Below are positions 9,356 through 17,636 of a stretch of 64,000 bases of DNA, in pieces. A program made the position numbers and the translations under genes. The stretch spans positions 6,244,001 to 6,308,000 of the forward strand of contig NZ_SNWR01000001.1 in NCBI RefSeq assembly GCF_004362215.1, given 5' to 3'. The notes beneath the pieces are model-generated. The model worked only from the letters and a program-made list of their open reading frames with translations. It made no database searches and had not been told where the DNA came from. Source of the DNA: Paractinoplanes brasiliensis (GTDB taxonomy: Bacteria > Actinomycetota > Actinomycetes > Mycobacteriales > Micromonosporaceae). Every line of letters starts with the position of its first letter. The first letter of the stretch is position 1.

Positions 9356-10546
9356 TCACAGGATCCGTCGCAGCGGGGCTCGCCTCAGTCGACTGGCCAG
9401 CCAGAAGCTGGCCAGGATGCCGAGCGCGGCCACCGTGGCGCCCTTGGCCTCGGCCGGCCACGTCACCGGACGCAGAGCGATCGCCAGGGTGAGCAGCACC
9501 GGCGCCTGCAGGGTGAAGGCAATGTACGAGGAGCGTGTCCAGGTGGTCAGCGCGGTTCCGGTCAGCCGGCGCTGCGCCAGGCCACACAGCCATACCGAGC
9601 CGGCGACCGCCAGCGCGCCCTCCACGCCGGCCAGCAGGAGCGCCGGCCAGTGCCATCCGCCGAGGTAGGGGGTGGCGTCCGCGGCCACGTCGGTGACCCC
9701 GGCCGCGATCGCGGCCCCCGGCAGGGCCGCGACGATTATGAGCACGGCCCAGCCGCACGCCTGGTACAGCCGGCCGGGAACCTCGGCCAGCCATTCACGG
9801 CGTCCGGCCGCCACGCCGAGGGCGAACATGCCGATGCACTGCGGCCACTGCCACAGGTGCAGGTCGAGGATCTGGGTGCTTCGGGCGGGGAACCAGAGCC
9901 GTACCACGAAGGAGGCCAGGGTGATGGCGCCGGCCACCGCGACCAGGTGGCGTCCGCGCAGCGGAGCCGGCGGCCGGGATGGGCGCCGGACCGACCGTGC
10001 CGCGGCCCATCCCCAAGCGGCGTATCCGAGCGAGACGTAGAGCAGTACCTCGCCGAACCACATCGGTCCGGAGTCGAGGAACGGCTGCCGGTGGCGAAAC
10101 TCCCACCAGTACGAGACGTTGTGGCCGGCGGCCAGGTAGGCGAACCACATGAACAACGGCCAGATCACCAGAATGAACGCGGCGACCGGCACGCCGAGCT
10201 GCAGAAGGCGCTCGACCGCGAATCGGCCGGGTCCCCTGCGGGCCATCGCCGCCTGGCTCACCAGGCCGGATACGAAGAAGAAGGCGCCGATCAGGAACAG
10301 GGCCGAGGGCCCCAGTATCGCGGTGAGCACCCACTCGACCCGCGGGGCCATGGTGACCTCGTTCACCTCGTCGTACGGCCATCCGCCGATCGCCAGGTAC
10401 CCGAGCAGGGCATGCCCGCCGATGATCCAGGCGACCATGGCGGCGCGAACATTGTCCACGTACGCCAGCCGGCGTGGCGGCGGGCTGCTCGCGCGCCGCC
10501 GATCATCGACACCGCGGCCGGGATCCCGGCCCGCATCCTCGGCCAC
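9356..10546 (-). CDS. membrane acyltransferase (acyltransferase-3 type), copy B
   Basis: A paralogue of the 7994-9193 gene on the opposite strand. The first helix region reads AYVDNVRAAMVAWIIGGHAL, again with Asp and His at the family positions, and about ten hydrophobic segments follow. The start is uncertain: a GTG at 10546 (about 396 residues) keeps the conserved Asp inside the protein, whereas the GTG at 10459 or ATG at 10438 would cut close to it. The frame stays open upstream to 10900 but there overlaps the esterase gene. Its acceptor is not evident. Confidence 0.66.
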   Translation of the reverse strand: MAEDAGRDPGRGVDDRRRASSPPPRRLAYVDNVRAAMVAWIIGGHALLGYLAIGGWPYDEVNEVTMAPRVEWVLTAILGPSALFLIGAFFFVSGLVSQAAMARRGPGRFAVERLLQLGVPVAAFILVIWPLFMWFAYLAAGHNVSYWWEFRHRQPFLDSGPMWFGEVLLYVSLGYAAWGWAAARSVRRPSRPPAPLRGRHLVAVAGAITLASFVVRLWFPARSTQILDLHLWQWPQCIGMFALGVAAGRREWLAEVPGRLYQACGWAVLIIVAALPGAAIAAGVTDVAADATPYLGGWHWPALLLAGVEGALAVAGSVWLCGLAQRRLTGTALTTWTRSSYIAFTLQAPVLLTLAIALRPVTWPAEAKGATVAALGILASFWLASRLRRAPLRRIL

Positions 10547-10665
10547 GGCCTCGACGACACCACCAACGGCCCGGCCTGTCCAGGGCCGGACGGCTCCCGG
10601 TCCGTGAGTTGCTCGCGGACGATGGACTGACACGTCGGCTCCTGCGGCGACACCCTCGCCGATCG

Positions 10666-11604
10666 TTACGAGCCGCGTTTCACCTGGGCAAGCAGGAAGT
10701 CGGTCACCGCCGGGGCGAAACCGGGCCCCAGCTGCGGCACATGCGGACCACCGCTGATCGTCCACGCCTGGACGGTCGAGCCCCCGGCGCACCCCTGGGT
10801 GTACGCCCGTACCTTGGTCTCGGCCCCCGGCAGGTCGGCGACCAGGTCGAGGTCGGGGGACTCGCGGCCGTCCCCTGAGCACTGGTTGTAGCCCCGCCAC
10901 TGGTCAACCACGGCGGCCGCCGACGGATAGGTCACGCCGTTGATCTCGCCGCCGTCGAAGGCGATGGTCTCGTCGGCGCTGCTGTGAACGGCGAGCACGC
11001 TGACCGGTGCGGACGGCCGGCACTGTGCGGGATCGTTCCAGCCGGCGCCGTTCAGGGCGACGATCGCGGTGACCTGGTCGGCGTGATCACAAGCCATCCG
11101 GAACGCCATGAACCCGCCGTTCGAGTGTCCGATCAGATAGACACGGGCGCGGTCCACCCGGTACGAGTCCGCGATCGCGGAGATGAGCTCGCTGAGTTGT
11201 CGCGAGTCGTCGGGCTTGGCGCCGGTGAAGGCGCAACACGCGTCCGTGGCGTTCCAGAAACGTTCACCCTGGTCGTCGGTCGATCCGTCCGGATAGGCGT
11301 AGATGAACCCGTGCCGCTCTGATTCGGGGGTGAGCCGCAGGTAGGTCTCCAGCTCTTGCGCGTACGAGCTGTAGCCGTGCAGCGCCAGGATCACCGGTGC
11401 GGGCCGAGCCGGATCGTAGGAGCTGGGTACGTGCACAGTGACCTCACGGCCGGCGAACTCCACCGTGGCGGTGCCGCTGCTCGGCATCGCCGTCGGGATA
11501 CTGGTCGAGGTGCGCGGGTCGTCCGTCGAGCAGCAGGCCAGCATCACCGCCGCCGCTGCCGCTGCGGCACCTGTCCGAATCGTCCGCCATAGTCGATCAG
11601 TCAT
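10666..11604 (-). CDS. secreted esterase, PHB-depolymerase/feruloyl-esterase type
   Basis: A 312-residue alpha/beta hydrolase exported to the cell surface. The N-terminus (RTIRTGAAAAAAAVMLACCS) is a hydrophobic signal ending in Cys-Cys, so a lipoprotein anchor is possible though the lipobox is not ideal. The nucleophile is Ser in GHSNGG, the acid is probably Asp in SADE, and His is in GGPHVP. LALHGYSS supplies the oxyanion loop. This fits the LpqC/poly(3-hydroxybutyrate) depolymerase family. GGGAGG precedes the ATG. It is divergent from the MFS gene. Confidence 0.82.
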   Translation of the reverse strand: MTDRLWRTIRTGAAAAAAAVMLACCSTDDPRTSTSIPTAMPSSGTATVEFAGREVTVHVPSSYDPARPAPVILALHGYSSYAQELETYLRLTPESERHGFIYAYPDGSTDDQGERFWNATDACCAFTGAKPDDSRQLSELISAIADSYRVDRARVYLIGHSNGGFMAFRMACDHADQVTAIVALNGAGWNDPAQCRPSAPVSVLAVHSSADETIAFDGGEINGVTYPSAAAVVDQWRGYNQCSGDGRESPDLDLVADLPGAETKVRAYTQGCAGGSTVQAWTISGGPHVPQLGPGFAPAVTDFLLAQVKRGS

Positions 11605-11792
11605 CGCACCTCCCGATTCGGGACGCCACCTGAGCCTACCGGGATTCGTGCCCGCCGTGTGCCGCTGAGGACCTCATCGTTACCTCGCAGGTCGGCCGGC
11701 GCAGCGTCACGCCCCGTGAACCGGTCCGGGGGCGATACAGGCCGCCCGGCACGCGTCCGGCCTTGCTCCGCGCTGTGGGGCCTGCCGGCGAC

Positions 11793-11806
11793 GGTCCAAT
11801 GGCCCT
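11793..11806 (+). promoter_or_regulatory. DosR-like palindrome upstream of MFS gene
   Basis: GGTCCAATGGCCCT lies 34 bases before the chosen MFS start. The arms GGNCC and GGCCCT match the island consensus; the centre is AAT. It contains an in-frame ATG at 11799 that could be mistaken for the start. Confidence 0.35.
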
Positions 11807-11840
11807 GACGCGAACGGTCGCCGCGTCTGATGGTGGGGAC

Positions 11841-13247
11841 ATGGCCACGGGGCAGCACCCGAACTCCTCCGCGCTGGCGGAAGTCATCCGGCTGCGCCCG
11901 TTCCGGCGCCTGTGGCTCGTCTTCGGGTTGTCGTCGCTGGGGGACTGGCTGGGCTTGCTGGGCACCTCGTTGTTCGCCTCGGCTCAGATGAGCTCGCCGG
12001 CAGGTCAGGGCGCTGCCTTCGGCGCGATCATCGCCGTCCAGCTGCTGCCGTCGCTCGTGCTCGGGCCGGTCGCCGGCCTGCTGGCCGACCGCTTCGACCG
12101 GCGGCGCACGATGGTGGTTGTCGACGTGGCCCGTTTCCTGCTGTTCGCCTCCATCCCCACGGTGGCCCTGCTCTCGGACAGTGACGCCCTGGTCGTCGGA
12201 TGGGCGGGTATCGCCTCCTTCGCCGCTCAAGCCGGCGCGATGGTGTGGAACCCGGCCAAGGAGGCGGCGGTGCCCAACCTGATCCCACGCCACCGGCTCG
12301 AGATCGCGAACCAGTTGACCATCATCACGACGTACGGGATCACTCCTGTGCTGGCGGCCCTGTTCTTCGCGGCGGTCGCGAGGCTCCCGAGTCTCGGCAG
12401 CACCGATGCGGCCGCCTTCGCGCTCTTCTTCAACGCTTTGACCTTCCTCGCGTCGGCCGTCGTCGTCTACTTCGGTGTGCCGGAAATCTCCGGAAGGCCC
12501 TCCGCCGCCACAGCGCCCGCCGAAACATCCCGTGAAGCGCTGCGGACCGGATGGCTCTACTTGACGGGAACCCCCCTGCTGCGCGGGCTGACCATCGGGT
12601 TGCTGGGAGCCTTCGCCGGCGCGGGCATCGTGGTTGGCGGCGCACGCTTCTACAGCCGGTCGCTCGGCGGCGGCGATGCCACCTTCGCGCTGCTGTTCGC
12701 CGGATTGTTCATCGGGTTCGGTCTGGGCGTGCTCGCCGGGCCGCGGCTCGCCGGGCAGGTGCCGCGGCGCGTGGTCTTCGGCCTGTCCGTGCAACTGGCC
12801 GGCCTGGCGGTCGTCCTGCTGTCCGTCACCGCGCGTCCGGCGGTGGCGTTCGCCGAAGTCGTGGTCGTCGGGTTCGGCGCCGGGCTGGCCTTCCTCTGCG
12901 GGATCACCCTCATCGGTGGTGAGGTCGACGACGCCGTACGGGGAAGGGTCTTCGCGTTCGTCCAGACCGCCGCCAGGGCCATGTTGCTGCTCGCCGTGGC
13001 CGCGGCCGGCGCCCTGGCCGGAGCCGGATCACCGCATCGGGCAGTCCTGGGCCCGTGGTCGGTCTCGCTGGCCGACAGCCGCCTGCTGTACGCGGTCGCC
13101 GGTCTCAGCGGCATCGTGGTCGGGCTGGTCGCGCTGCGGCAGATGGCCGGTGAGGACCTCGTGTCGCTGGGCCGTGCGGGGTGGCGTGCGCTCGCCCGGA
13201 GGCCGAAGGGCCACCGCAACCAATCGCCTGACAGGAGTGCGAGATGA
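11841..13247 (+). CDS. MFS exporter (MFS_3 / enterobactin-exporter type)
   Basis: A 468-residue major facilitator with about 12 helices. The cytoplasmic loop signature GLLADRFDRRRTMVVVD lies after helix 2 and marks the drug/siderophore exporter branch. The start at 11841 has GGTGGGG just upstream; earlier in-frame ATGs fall inside the DosR-like site. Its stop overlaps the start of the following universal stress protein gene by four bases, so it is co-expressed with a stress gene. Substrate unknown. Confidence 0.85.
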   Translation: MATGQHPNSSALAEVIRLRPFRRLWLVFGLSSLGDWLGLLGTSLFASAQMSSPAGQGAAFGAIIAVQLLPSLVLGPVAGLLADRFDRRRTMVVVDVARFLLFASIPTVALLSDSDALVVGWAGIASFAAQAGAMVWNPAKEAAVPNLIPRHRLEIANQLTIITTYGITPVLAALFFAAVARLPSLGSTDAAAFALFFNALTFLASAVVVYFGVPEISGRPSAATAPAETSREALRTGWLYLTGTPLLRGLTIGLLGAFAGAGIVVGGARFYSRSLGGGDATFALLFAGLFIGFGLGVLAGPRLAGQVPRRVVFGLSVQLAGLAVVLLSVTARPAVAFAEVVVVGFGAGLAFLCGITLIGGEVDDAVRGRVFAFVQTAARAMLLLAVAAAGALAGAGSPHRAVLGPWSVSLADSRLLYAVAGLSGIVVGLVALRQMAGEDLVSLGRAGWRALARRPKGHRNQSPDRSAR

Positions 13248-13693
13248 CACACAACGATTCCGATATCCGAGACGTCGACATCGTGGTGGGTGTCGACGGA
13301 TCGCCGGCCTGCCTGGCCGCTTTGCGGTGGGCGCTGGCACAGGCCCGTGCAACGGGAAAGCGGCTGCACGCCGTGTGCGTCTGGGAACTGCCCCCCTCCT
13401 ACGGCTGGACCCCGGTTCCCCCGTCGGAGAACATCGCCGTGGCGGCGGGCAAGATGCTCAGCGAATCGGTGCGTCAGGCGCTGGGCCCCGGATCCTTCGA
13501 CGTGGACGTGCTCGAGAGCGTGGTGTGCGGGCATCCCGCCCAAGTGCTGATCGACGCGTCGGCTCACGCCGCCCTTCTGGTGGTCGGGTCACGCGGGCAT
13601 GGTGGCTTCGCCGGGGCGCTGCTGGGTTCGGTCAGCCAGCACTGCGTGCAGCATGCGCACTGCCCCGTGGTCGTCGTGCGAAGTGATCGCTGA
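13244..13693 (+). CDS. universal stress protein, single UspA domain
   Basis: A 149-residue single-domain universal stress protein. VVGVDGSPACLAALRWAL marks the first strand and helix. The ATP-binding signature VGSRGHGGFAGALLGSVSQ and terminal CPVVVVR strand are intact. It likely binds ATP and dimerises in the cytoplasm. The ATG overlaps the MFS stop (ATGA), indicating translational coupling. Confidence 0.92.
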   Translation: MTHNDSDIRDVDIVVGVDGSPACLAALRWALAQARATGKRLHAVCVWELPPSYGWTPVPPSENIAVAAGKMLSESVRQALGPGSFDVDVLESVVCGHPAQVLIDASAHAALLVVGSRGHGGFAGALLGSVSQHCVQHAHCPVVVVRSDR

Positions 13694-13773
13694 CGCGCTG
13701 GTTGCCGCCGCGGGGGACGCGGGCGGGAAGGCGGCGCTGTGGTCTCGGCTGCCGGCGGCGGGGCGCCGACTTC

Positions 13774-13788
13774 GGGACTTCCGGCCCT
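13774..13788 (+). promoter_or_regulatory. DosR-like box upstream of GyrI-like gene
   Basis: GGGACTTCCGGCCCT is one of the best matches to the island consensus GGGACCTTCGGCCCT. It lies 62 bases before the ATG at 13851, a distance seen again at several other copies. Confidence 0.5.
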
Positions 13789-13850
13789 GTTGCGCGGACC
13801 CGTGCGACCTCACGGTGGGACGAAAGGGCAGATGCCGAGAGGAGGTCGCA

Positions 13851-14360
13851 ATGGCGAACCTCGACCTGGCCGATCCGCTCCGCGAGACTGCGCTGCGCGA
13901 CGCGGAGGTTGTCACCTGCTCGCGCGCGCGGATAGCCGGTTTCCAAGCGGTGGTACGCGTCCCCGAGCTGCGGCACTGGACCCAGAACGTGTTGCCGGAC
14001 GCGGCCGCGGCCCTTCGCCGCCGCGGCGCACGGCCAGTCGGACCACCGATCGTGGTCCTGCGTCCGCGTTCTGACGGAGCCATCGAGGTCACGGCGGGCT
14101 ATCAGATCGATTCCGCGTCCCCCGCCGATGGGCTGGGCTGCGAGATGCTGCCGGCCGGACCCGCCGCGCGCGCTGTTCACGCCGGTCCCCACGAGTCGTT
14201 GCTGTCGGCCTACGACAGGGTGCTGGAACGGCTGACCGTGCGTCTGCGGGGAACAGTTCCGGTCATGTGGGAGGAATATCTGGTCGGGCCCGAGCTGACG
14301 GACTCGCCGGCCGCATGGCGTACGGCGGTGATCTGCCCGCTGAACGACGTGGCGGCATGA
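13851..14360 (+). CDS. GyrI-like / effector-binding domain protein
   Basis: A 169-residue soluble protein resembling the stand-alone GyrI-like (AraC effector-binding, SOUL-like beta-barrel) family, which binds small molecules. Supporting features are the early AEVVTCSRARIAGFQAVVRV segment, PPIVVLRPRSDGAIEVTAGY in the middle, and the late MWEEYLVGPEL with conserved Glu residues. There is no DNA-binding domain. The start follows a strong GAGAGGAGG. It lies 54 bases before the PPOx gene, probably in one transcript. The ligand is unknown and the family assignment rests on pattern resemblance only. Confidence 0.6.
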   Translation: MANLDLADPLRETALRDAEVVTCSRARIAGFQAVVRVPELRHWTQNVLPDAAAALRRRGARPVGPPIVVLRPRSDGAIEVTAGYQIDSASPADGLGCEMLPAGPAARAVHAGPHESLLSAYDRVLERLTVRLRGTVPVMWEEYLVGPELTDSPAAWRTAVICPLNDVAA

Positions 14361-14414
14361 CCCGGGTTGGCTGGGAGTGCCGGAGCACAAGGAGGACGAG
14401 GGAAGGGAGCCGTC

Positions 14415-14912
14415 ATGTCGACCTCGATCCGAGACACCGGACGCGCCGTCGCGCTGACCACCGAGGATGTGTGGTCCGCTGTGCGACGGGCATCGTTCGC
14501 GGTGCTCAGCCATGTCACGCCCGCTGGGGCGCCACGGTCCAGCGGTGTGGTCTACGCCGTCGAGGACCGGCGGTTGTTCGTGGCTGTGGGCAAAGACAGC
14601 TGGAAGGCGCGGCACATGGCCGTCGACGGTCTCGTCGCGGTGACCGTCCCGATCCGGCGGGGTGGCCCGCTGTCTCTCATCTTCCCCATCCCGCCCGCGA
14701 CGGTGAGCTTTCCCGGGGTCGCGGTGGTGCATCCCGGCGATCATTTGGCGGGCATGCCGAACCTGTCACGGCTGGTGCCGCCGCAACGGCGAGCCGATTG
14801 CTCGATTCTCGAGATCCGGCCCACCGGCCACTTCGTCACGTACGGGTTGGGGGTGCCTCTGCGGGTCATGCGCGACCCGGTTCGCGCCCGTGGCCGTGTC
14901 GCGACAGGCTGA
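14415..14912 (+). CDS. pyridoxamine-5'-phosphate-oxidase-fold protein
   Basis: A 165-residue protein of the PPOx split-barrel type, which binds FMN or F420 and acts as a reductase or oxidase. The opening VWSAVRRASFAVLSHVTPAGAPRSSGVVY and the following LFVAVGKDSWKARHM are typical of the family's substrate and flavin-phosphate region. GGAAGGGAG precedes the ATG. A strong hairpin follows the stop. Proteins of this fold occur among mycobacterial dormancy genes; the substrate here is unknown. Confidence 0.75.
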   Translation: MSTSIRDTGRAVALTTEDVWSAVRRASFAVLSHVTPAGAPRSSGVVYAVEDRRLFVAVGKDSWKARHMAVDGLVAVTVPIRRGGPLSLIFPIPPATVSFPGVAVVHPGDHLAGMPNLSRLVPPQRRADCSILEIRPTGHFVTYGLGVPLRVMRDPVRARGRVATG

Positions 14913-14920
14913 TCGGGCGC

Positions 14921-14956
14921 GGAGCAACGGGCGGCAGGCACGCCGCCCGTTGCTCC
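14921..14956 (+). terminator. 15-bp stem hairpin after PPOx gene
   Basis: GGAGCAACGGGCGGC and its exact inverse complement are separated by six bases. It starts eight bases after the PPOx stop. There is no U-run, as is common in high-GC actinobacteria. The minus-strand DUF1918 fragment ends 14 bases away, so it may terminate from both sides. Confidence 0.8.
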
Positions 14957-14969
14957 AGCGGAACAGCTG

Positions 14970-15056
14970 TCACGCCGCGACGGCGATGCCGATGCGGCGG
15001 ATGTCGCCCGGGTGAGTGCACTCGAGCACGATCCGGTTGCCGGGCTGAGCGCGCAT
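14970..15056 (-). pseudogene. truncated DUF1918-type gene
   Basis: An ATG at 15056 opens a 28-residue frame beginning MRAQPGNRIVLECTHPGDIR, which strongly resembles the start of the DUF1918 family (SH3-like, usually about 60-70 residues). The frame then stops at AVAA, before the remaining half of the domain. The same frame is open upstream to an ATG at 15203, but that extension is not family-like. I read it as a degraded gene. Confidence 0.5.
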
Positions 15057-15226
15057 GACGGTTCGGTCGGGAGCCCATCGGATGCGCTCGGTGGGTGCGG
15101 CCGGCGCTTCCGTCTTGGCGACGGTGGGTCTCGCGGCTCGTCGGCCGCCTCGTTCCGCTCGGTCGTCCCGTCCGGCGCTTCCGGTGGGCTCACCGCCAAG
15201 CATCGTCCTGTGGCCGCACCGTCGTC

Positions 15227-15241
15227 AGGGCCATAGGTCCT
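15227..15241 (-). promoter_or_regulatory. DosR-like box with extended dyad
   Basis: Read on the minus strand it is AGGACCTATGGCCCT. Flanking bases extend the symmetry: GTCAGG on one side and CCTGAT on the other. It lies 170 bases upstream of the DUF1918 fragment and 209 bases before the DUF1876 start, so its target is unclear. A weaker partial copy is at 15295-15309. Confidence 0.4.
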
Positions 15242-15375
15242 GATGACGTGGCGGGCGCCGGCCGCGGATGCGTTCCGGTGCGTTGCGGCCGGTCGGGACC
15301 ATCGGCGCCGGCGGGCTCCGGTCACCGGCCTGCCCGTGGCGTGGATGGCGCCCAGGGGTAACGAACCCGGTCGCC

Positions 15376-15390
15376 GGGACCTTCGGCTCT
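15376..15390 (+). promoter_or_regulatory. DosR-like box upstream of DUF1876 gene
   Basis: GGGACCTTCGGCTCT differs from the island consensus at one position and lies 59 bases before the ATG at 15450. DUF1876 proteins include Rv1738, a strongly DosR-induced protein of M. tuberculosis, so the pairing is coherent. Confidence 0.55.
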
Positions 15391-15449
15391 GGCTTGTGGG
15401 AGGCGTGTGGGCTGCGATGGGGGTATCGACATCGGAGGAGGGAGCAGTC

Positions 15450-15725
15450 ATGGTGCACACCCGGAACTGGACGATCGAGGTGAGCATCACCGAGAACGAG
15501 GATGAGCGCCGGACCCGTGCCGTGGCCGTGTTGCGTACCGGTGTGCGGTCGCCGTTGCGTGGTGAGGGTGAGGCGCGTCGGCGTCCGGCCGACGTGGAGG
15601 TTCCGGAGATCGGCGACGAGCTGGCCACCGCTCGTGCTCTGGCTGATTTGGCCTACCAGTTGCTCGACGTGACCGCGGGTGACATCGAGCAGTTCACGCA
15701 CCGTCCGGCCCACCTGTCGTCCTGA
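15450..15725 (+). CDS. DUF1876 family protein (Rv1738-like)
   Basis: A 91-residue protein of the DUF1876 family. The sequence runs WTIEVSITENEDERRTRAVA, then VEVPEIGDELATARALADLA, and ends with a DIEQFTH helix, matching the family plan from strand pair to helix. The family member Rv1738 is hypoxia-induced and structurally resembles ribosome hibernation factors; a role in dormancy here is inference. GGAGGAGGGAG precedes the ATG at 15450. Longer in-frame starts upstream would run through the DosR-like box. Confidence 0.85.
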   Translation: MVHTRNWTIEVSITENEDERRTRAVAVLRTGVRSPLRGEGEARRRPADVEVPEIGDELATARALADLAYQLLDVTAGDIEQFTHRPAHLSS

Positions 15726-15745
15726 GGCCGGCCATGACGCCGGCC
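15726..15745 (+). terminator. hairpin after DUF1876 gene
   Basis: GGCCGGC and GCCGGCC pair around the six-base loop CATGAC, directly after the stop codon. Short but fully paired GC stem. Confidence 0.6.
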
Positions 15746-15859
15746 CCGTCCCAGCGACCGATGCCGCTGGCGGCGCGGGCCGGCGTACCCGGCAGCGGGC
15801 ACAGGCCGCGGCCCGTGCCTATGGCGAGGAACGTTTCCGCCGCGATCCATTGTGGAACC

Positions 15860-15873
15860 GGACTTGAGGTCCT
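15860..15873 (+). promoter_or_regulatory. DosR-like box upstream of membrane protein gene
   Basis: GGACTTGAGGTCCT is a near-perfect dyad resembling the mycobacterial DosR core GGGACTWWAGTCCC. It lies 61 bases before the ATG at 15935. Confidence 0.5.
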
Positions 15874-15934
15874 CGCGGAGGAGACCCCACGCAGAAGCCC
15901 CTCGAAGGGGAGACCGATCGCTCGGAGGTCAGTG

Positions 15935-16585
15935 ATGACGACACGCCAGCTGGACAACGCGCCAGGGCCGCCGAGGCGACTGCGGGGCAGGCCGCTGTTC
16001 AGACGGTGGCTGCTGACCGTCACGGCAGGGGAGTTCGCCGGCTTCGCCGTTCCGGCAGTCGTCGGCGCGCTCACCGCCCAGGCGCCGGTCCTGCTCGGCC
16101 TGGCCGCGATCCTGGTCGCCGGCGCCGTGGAGGGCACGATGCTGGGACTGGCCCAGGCCATGGTGCTCAGGCAGGTGTCGTCGCGCCTGCCCGCGAGGCG
16201 GTGGGTGGCGGCGACCGCCGCCGGCGCCGCGCTGGCGTACCTGATCGGGATGTCGCCCTCCGCGCTGGCCGATCAATGGAGTGAGCTTCCGCCGGCCGTT
16301 CTTGTCGTCGCCGGATCGGTGCTCGGCATGGCTCTGCTCGCGACGATCGGGACGGCCCAATGGCTTGTCCTGCGGTCGGTGCGGCCTCGATCGGGAAGCT
16401 GGATCGTGACCACGGCGGTGGCGTGGCTTGTCGGCCTCGGAGTCTTTCTTGGCTTCGCGACGCCTCTGTGGCGGCCCGGTCAGCCGCTCGCCCTGACGAT
16501 CGCGATCGGGGCCGCCGGCGGCCTGCTGATGGCGGCGGTGACGTCGGCGATCACCGGCCTTGCCGTCCGGCGGCTGTTCGGCTGA
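15935..16585 (+). CDS. polytopic membrane protein of unknown function
   Basis: A 216-residue protein with about six hydrophobic segments, beginning near residue 25 (WLLTVTAGEFAGFAVPAVVG) and ending VTSAITGLAVRRLFG. No catalytic or transport motif is visible and I do not recognise the family. GGAGG six bases before the ATG at 15935 supports this start over longer frames. The upstream DosR-like box and position among stress genes suggest hypoxia-type induction. Confidence 0.7.
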   Translation: MTTRQLDNAPGPPRRLRGRPLFRRWLLTVTAGEFAGFAVPAVVGALTAQAPVLLGLAAILVAGAVEGTMLGLAQAMVLRQVSSRLPARRWVAATAAGAALAYLIGMSPSALADQWSELPPAVLVVAGSVLGMALLATIGTAQWLVLRSVRPRSGSWIVTTAVAWLVGLGVFLGFATPLWRPGQPLALTIAIGAAGGLLMAAVTSAITGLAVRRLFG

Positions 16586-16664
16586 GCGACAGGCTGGCCG
16601 CTGCTCTGCCGGCCACTGCCGAAGGACCTGAGCTTCGGCGCTGGACTACCCTTGCTTCCCAGGC

Positions 16665-16691
16665 GTGGCCCGGAGGACTCCTCCAGGCCAC
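16665..16691. terminator. bidirectional hairpin between convergent genes
   Basis: GTGGCC-C-GGAGG and CCTCC-A-GGCCAC pair around ACT, giving an 11-bp stem with one mismatch. It lies between the plus-strand membrane gene ending at 16585 and the minus-strand gene ending at 16707, so it can serve both. Confidence 0.7.
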
Positions 16692-16706
16692 GGCTGTTCC
16701 GCCTGT

Positions 16707-16970
16707 TCAACGCCGGCTCAGTCTCTCCATCTCGGTGTGGATGGCCTCTTCCGACGGGTCGGAGCTGACGTAGACGTCCCACACGTGGAACGCGATCCCG
16801 ATACCCCAGCCAAGCAGCGGGAACATGGGCCAGTAGAACCCGCCAGGGGTGGTCAGCAGCCAGATCCCGTTGAGGAAAAGGTTGACCAGGACGTACGAGA
16901 GCAAGTGGGCCTGCAGATCTCTCTTCTTGCGCAGGCGAGTGATCGCGGCCGCCCGTAGGTCGTTGCTCAT
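16707..16970 (-). CDS. 2TM-domain small membrane protein
   Basis: An 87-residue protein with two hydrophobic helices. A basic start (RLRKKRDLQAHLLSYVLVNL) leads into the first helix, WPMFPLLGWGIGIAFHVWDV forms the second, and the tail is acidic then basic. This matches the 2TM domain found alone or joined to sensor kinases. AAAGGAGG precedes the ATG. It is convergent with the preceding membrane gene and upstream genes also read minus. Function unknown. Confidence 0.72.
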   Translation of the reverse strand: MSNDLRAAAITRLRKKRDLQAHLLSYVLVNLFLNGIWLLTTPGGFYWPMFPLLGWGIGIAFHVWDVYVSSDPSEEAIHTEMERLSRR

Positions 16971-17070
16971 GGCCGGCCTCCTTTCAGAACCGAGTCTTTG
17001 CCGATGCGCTGGCGGACCCGGCCGGGGATGAGGTGACCGGAGCCGCTGTTCTGGTGCCGTGATCAGGTGC

Positions 17071-17541
17071 TCAACCGCGGGTCTGGAGGGACTCCGGCAC
17101 CGGCGCTGCTGTCTGCATGGGGATCACCACGACCGGGCACACCGCGCGGCGGATGGTTTTGTCGCTGACCGATCCGAGCACGGTGTGCCGGATGCCGCTG
17201 TGTCCGTGACTGCCCAGCACGAGCAGATCAGCGGCCCGGCTGCAGGCTCCGAGCACCTCGGACGGGCTGCCTTCGATCACCTCGGCGGCGACCGGCACGT
17301 GTGATCCGTGGCTCGCGAGCAGGGCCTTGATCTCGTTGTCGAGCAACCGGGTGGCGCGTTCCTTGGCCTCTTCCGGGTTTGTCGCGGTGACCGGGCCGAA
17401 CTCGAGGCCGTCCCACGACCACGCGATGACGGCCTGGACCGCGCTACCGCGGGCATCGGCCTCCCGCAGCGCCCACTCCAACGCCCGGCGACCGCCCTCG
17501 GAGCCGTCGACGCCCGCCACGATCAGGTGCTGAGTGCTCAT
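17071..17541 (-). CDS. universal stress protein, single UspA domain
   Basis: A 156-residue universal stress protein. It starts IVAGVDGSEGGRRALEWAL, and carries the ATP-binding signature LGSHGHSGIRHTVLGSVSDK and the terminal CPVVVIP strand. GGAGGTGAAGGGA precedes the ATG. A DosR-like box lies 65 bases upstream. The nucleotide-binding residues appear intact, so an ATP-binding member is expected. Confidence 0.92.
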   Translation of the reverse strand: MSTQHLIVAGVDGSEGGRRALEWALREADARGSAVQAVIAWSWDGLEFGPVTATNPEEAKERATRLLDNEIKALLASHGSHVPVAAEVIEGSPSEVLGACSRAADLLVLGSHGHSGIRHTVLGSVSDKTIRRAVCPVVVIPMQTAAPVPESLQTRG

Positions 17542-17605
17542 TCCCTTCACCTCCACGAGGAAGTTCCTGTCGTGAGAGTCTCTCTCCCGGACGGCCGGCC
17601 ATGTC

Positions 17606-17620
17606 AGGGCTGAAAGTCCC
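17606..17620 (-). promoter_or_regulatory. DosR-like box upstream of usp
   Basis: The minus strand reads GGGACTTTCAGCCCT, 65 bases before the stress-protein start at 17541. Strong match to the island consensus. Confidence 0.5.
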
Positions 17621-17636
17621 GCACCGGGCGCGTTCG

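Noticed and set aside
15295..15309. GGGACCATCGGCGCC as another DosR-like box
   Set aside because: Three mismatches in the arms and a much better copy 81 bases downstream; likely chance in GC-rich DNA.
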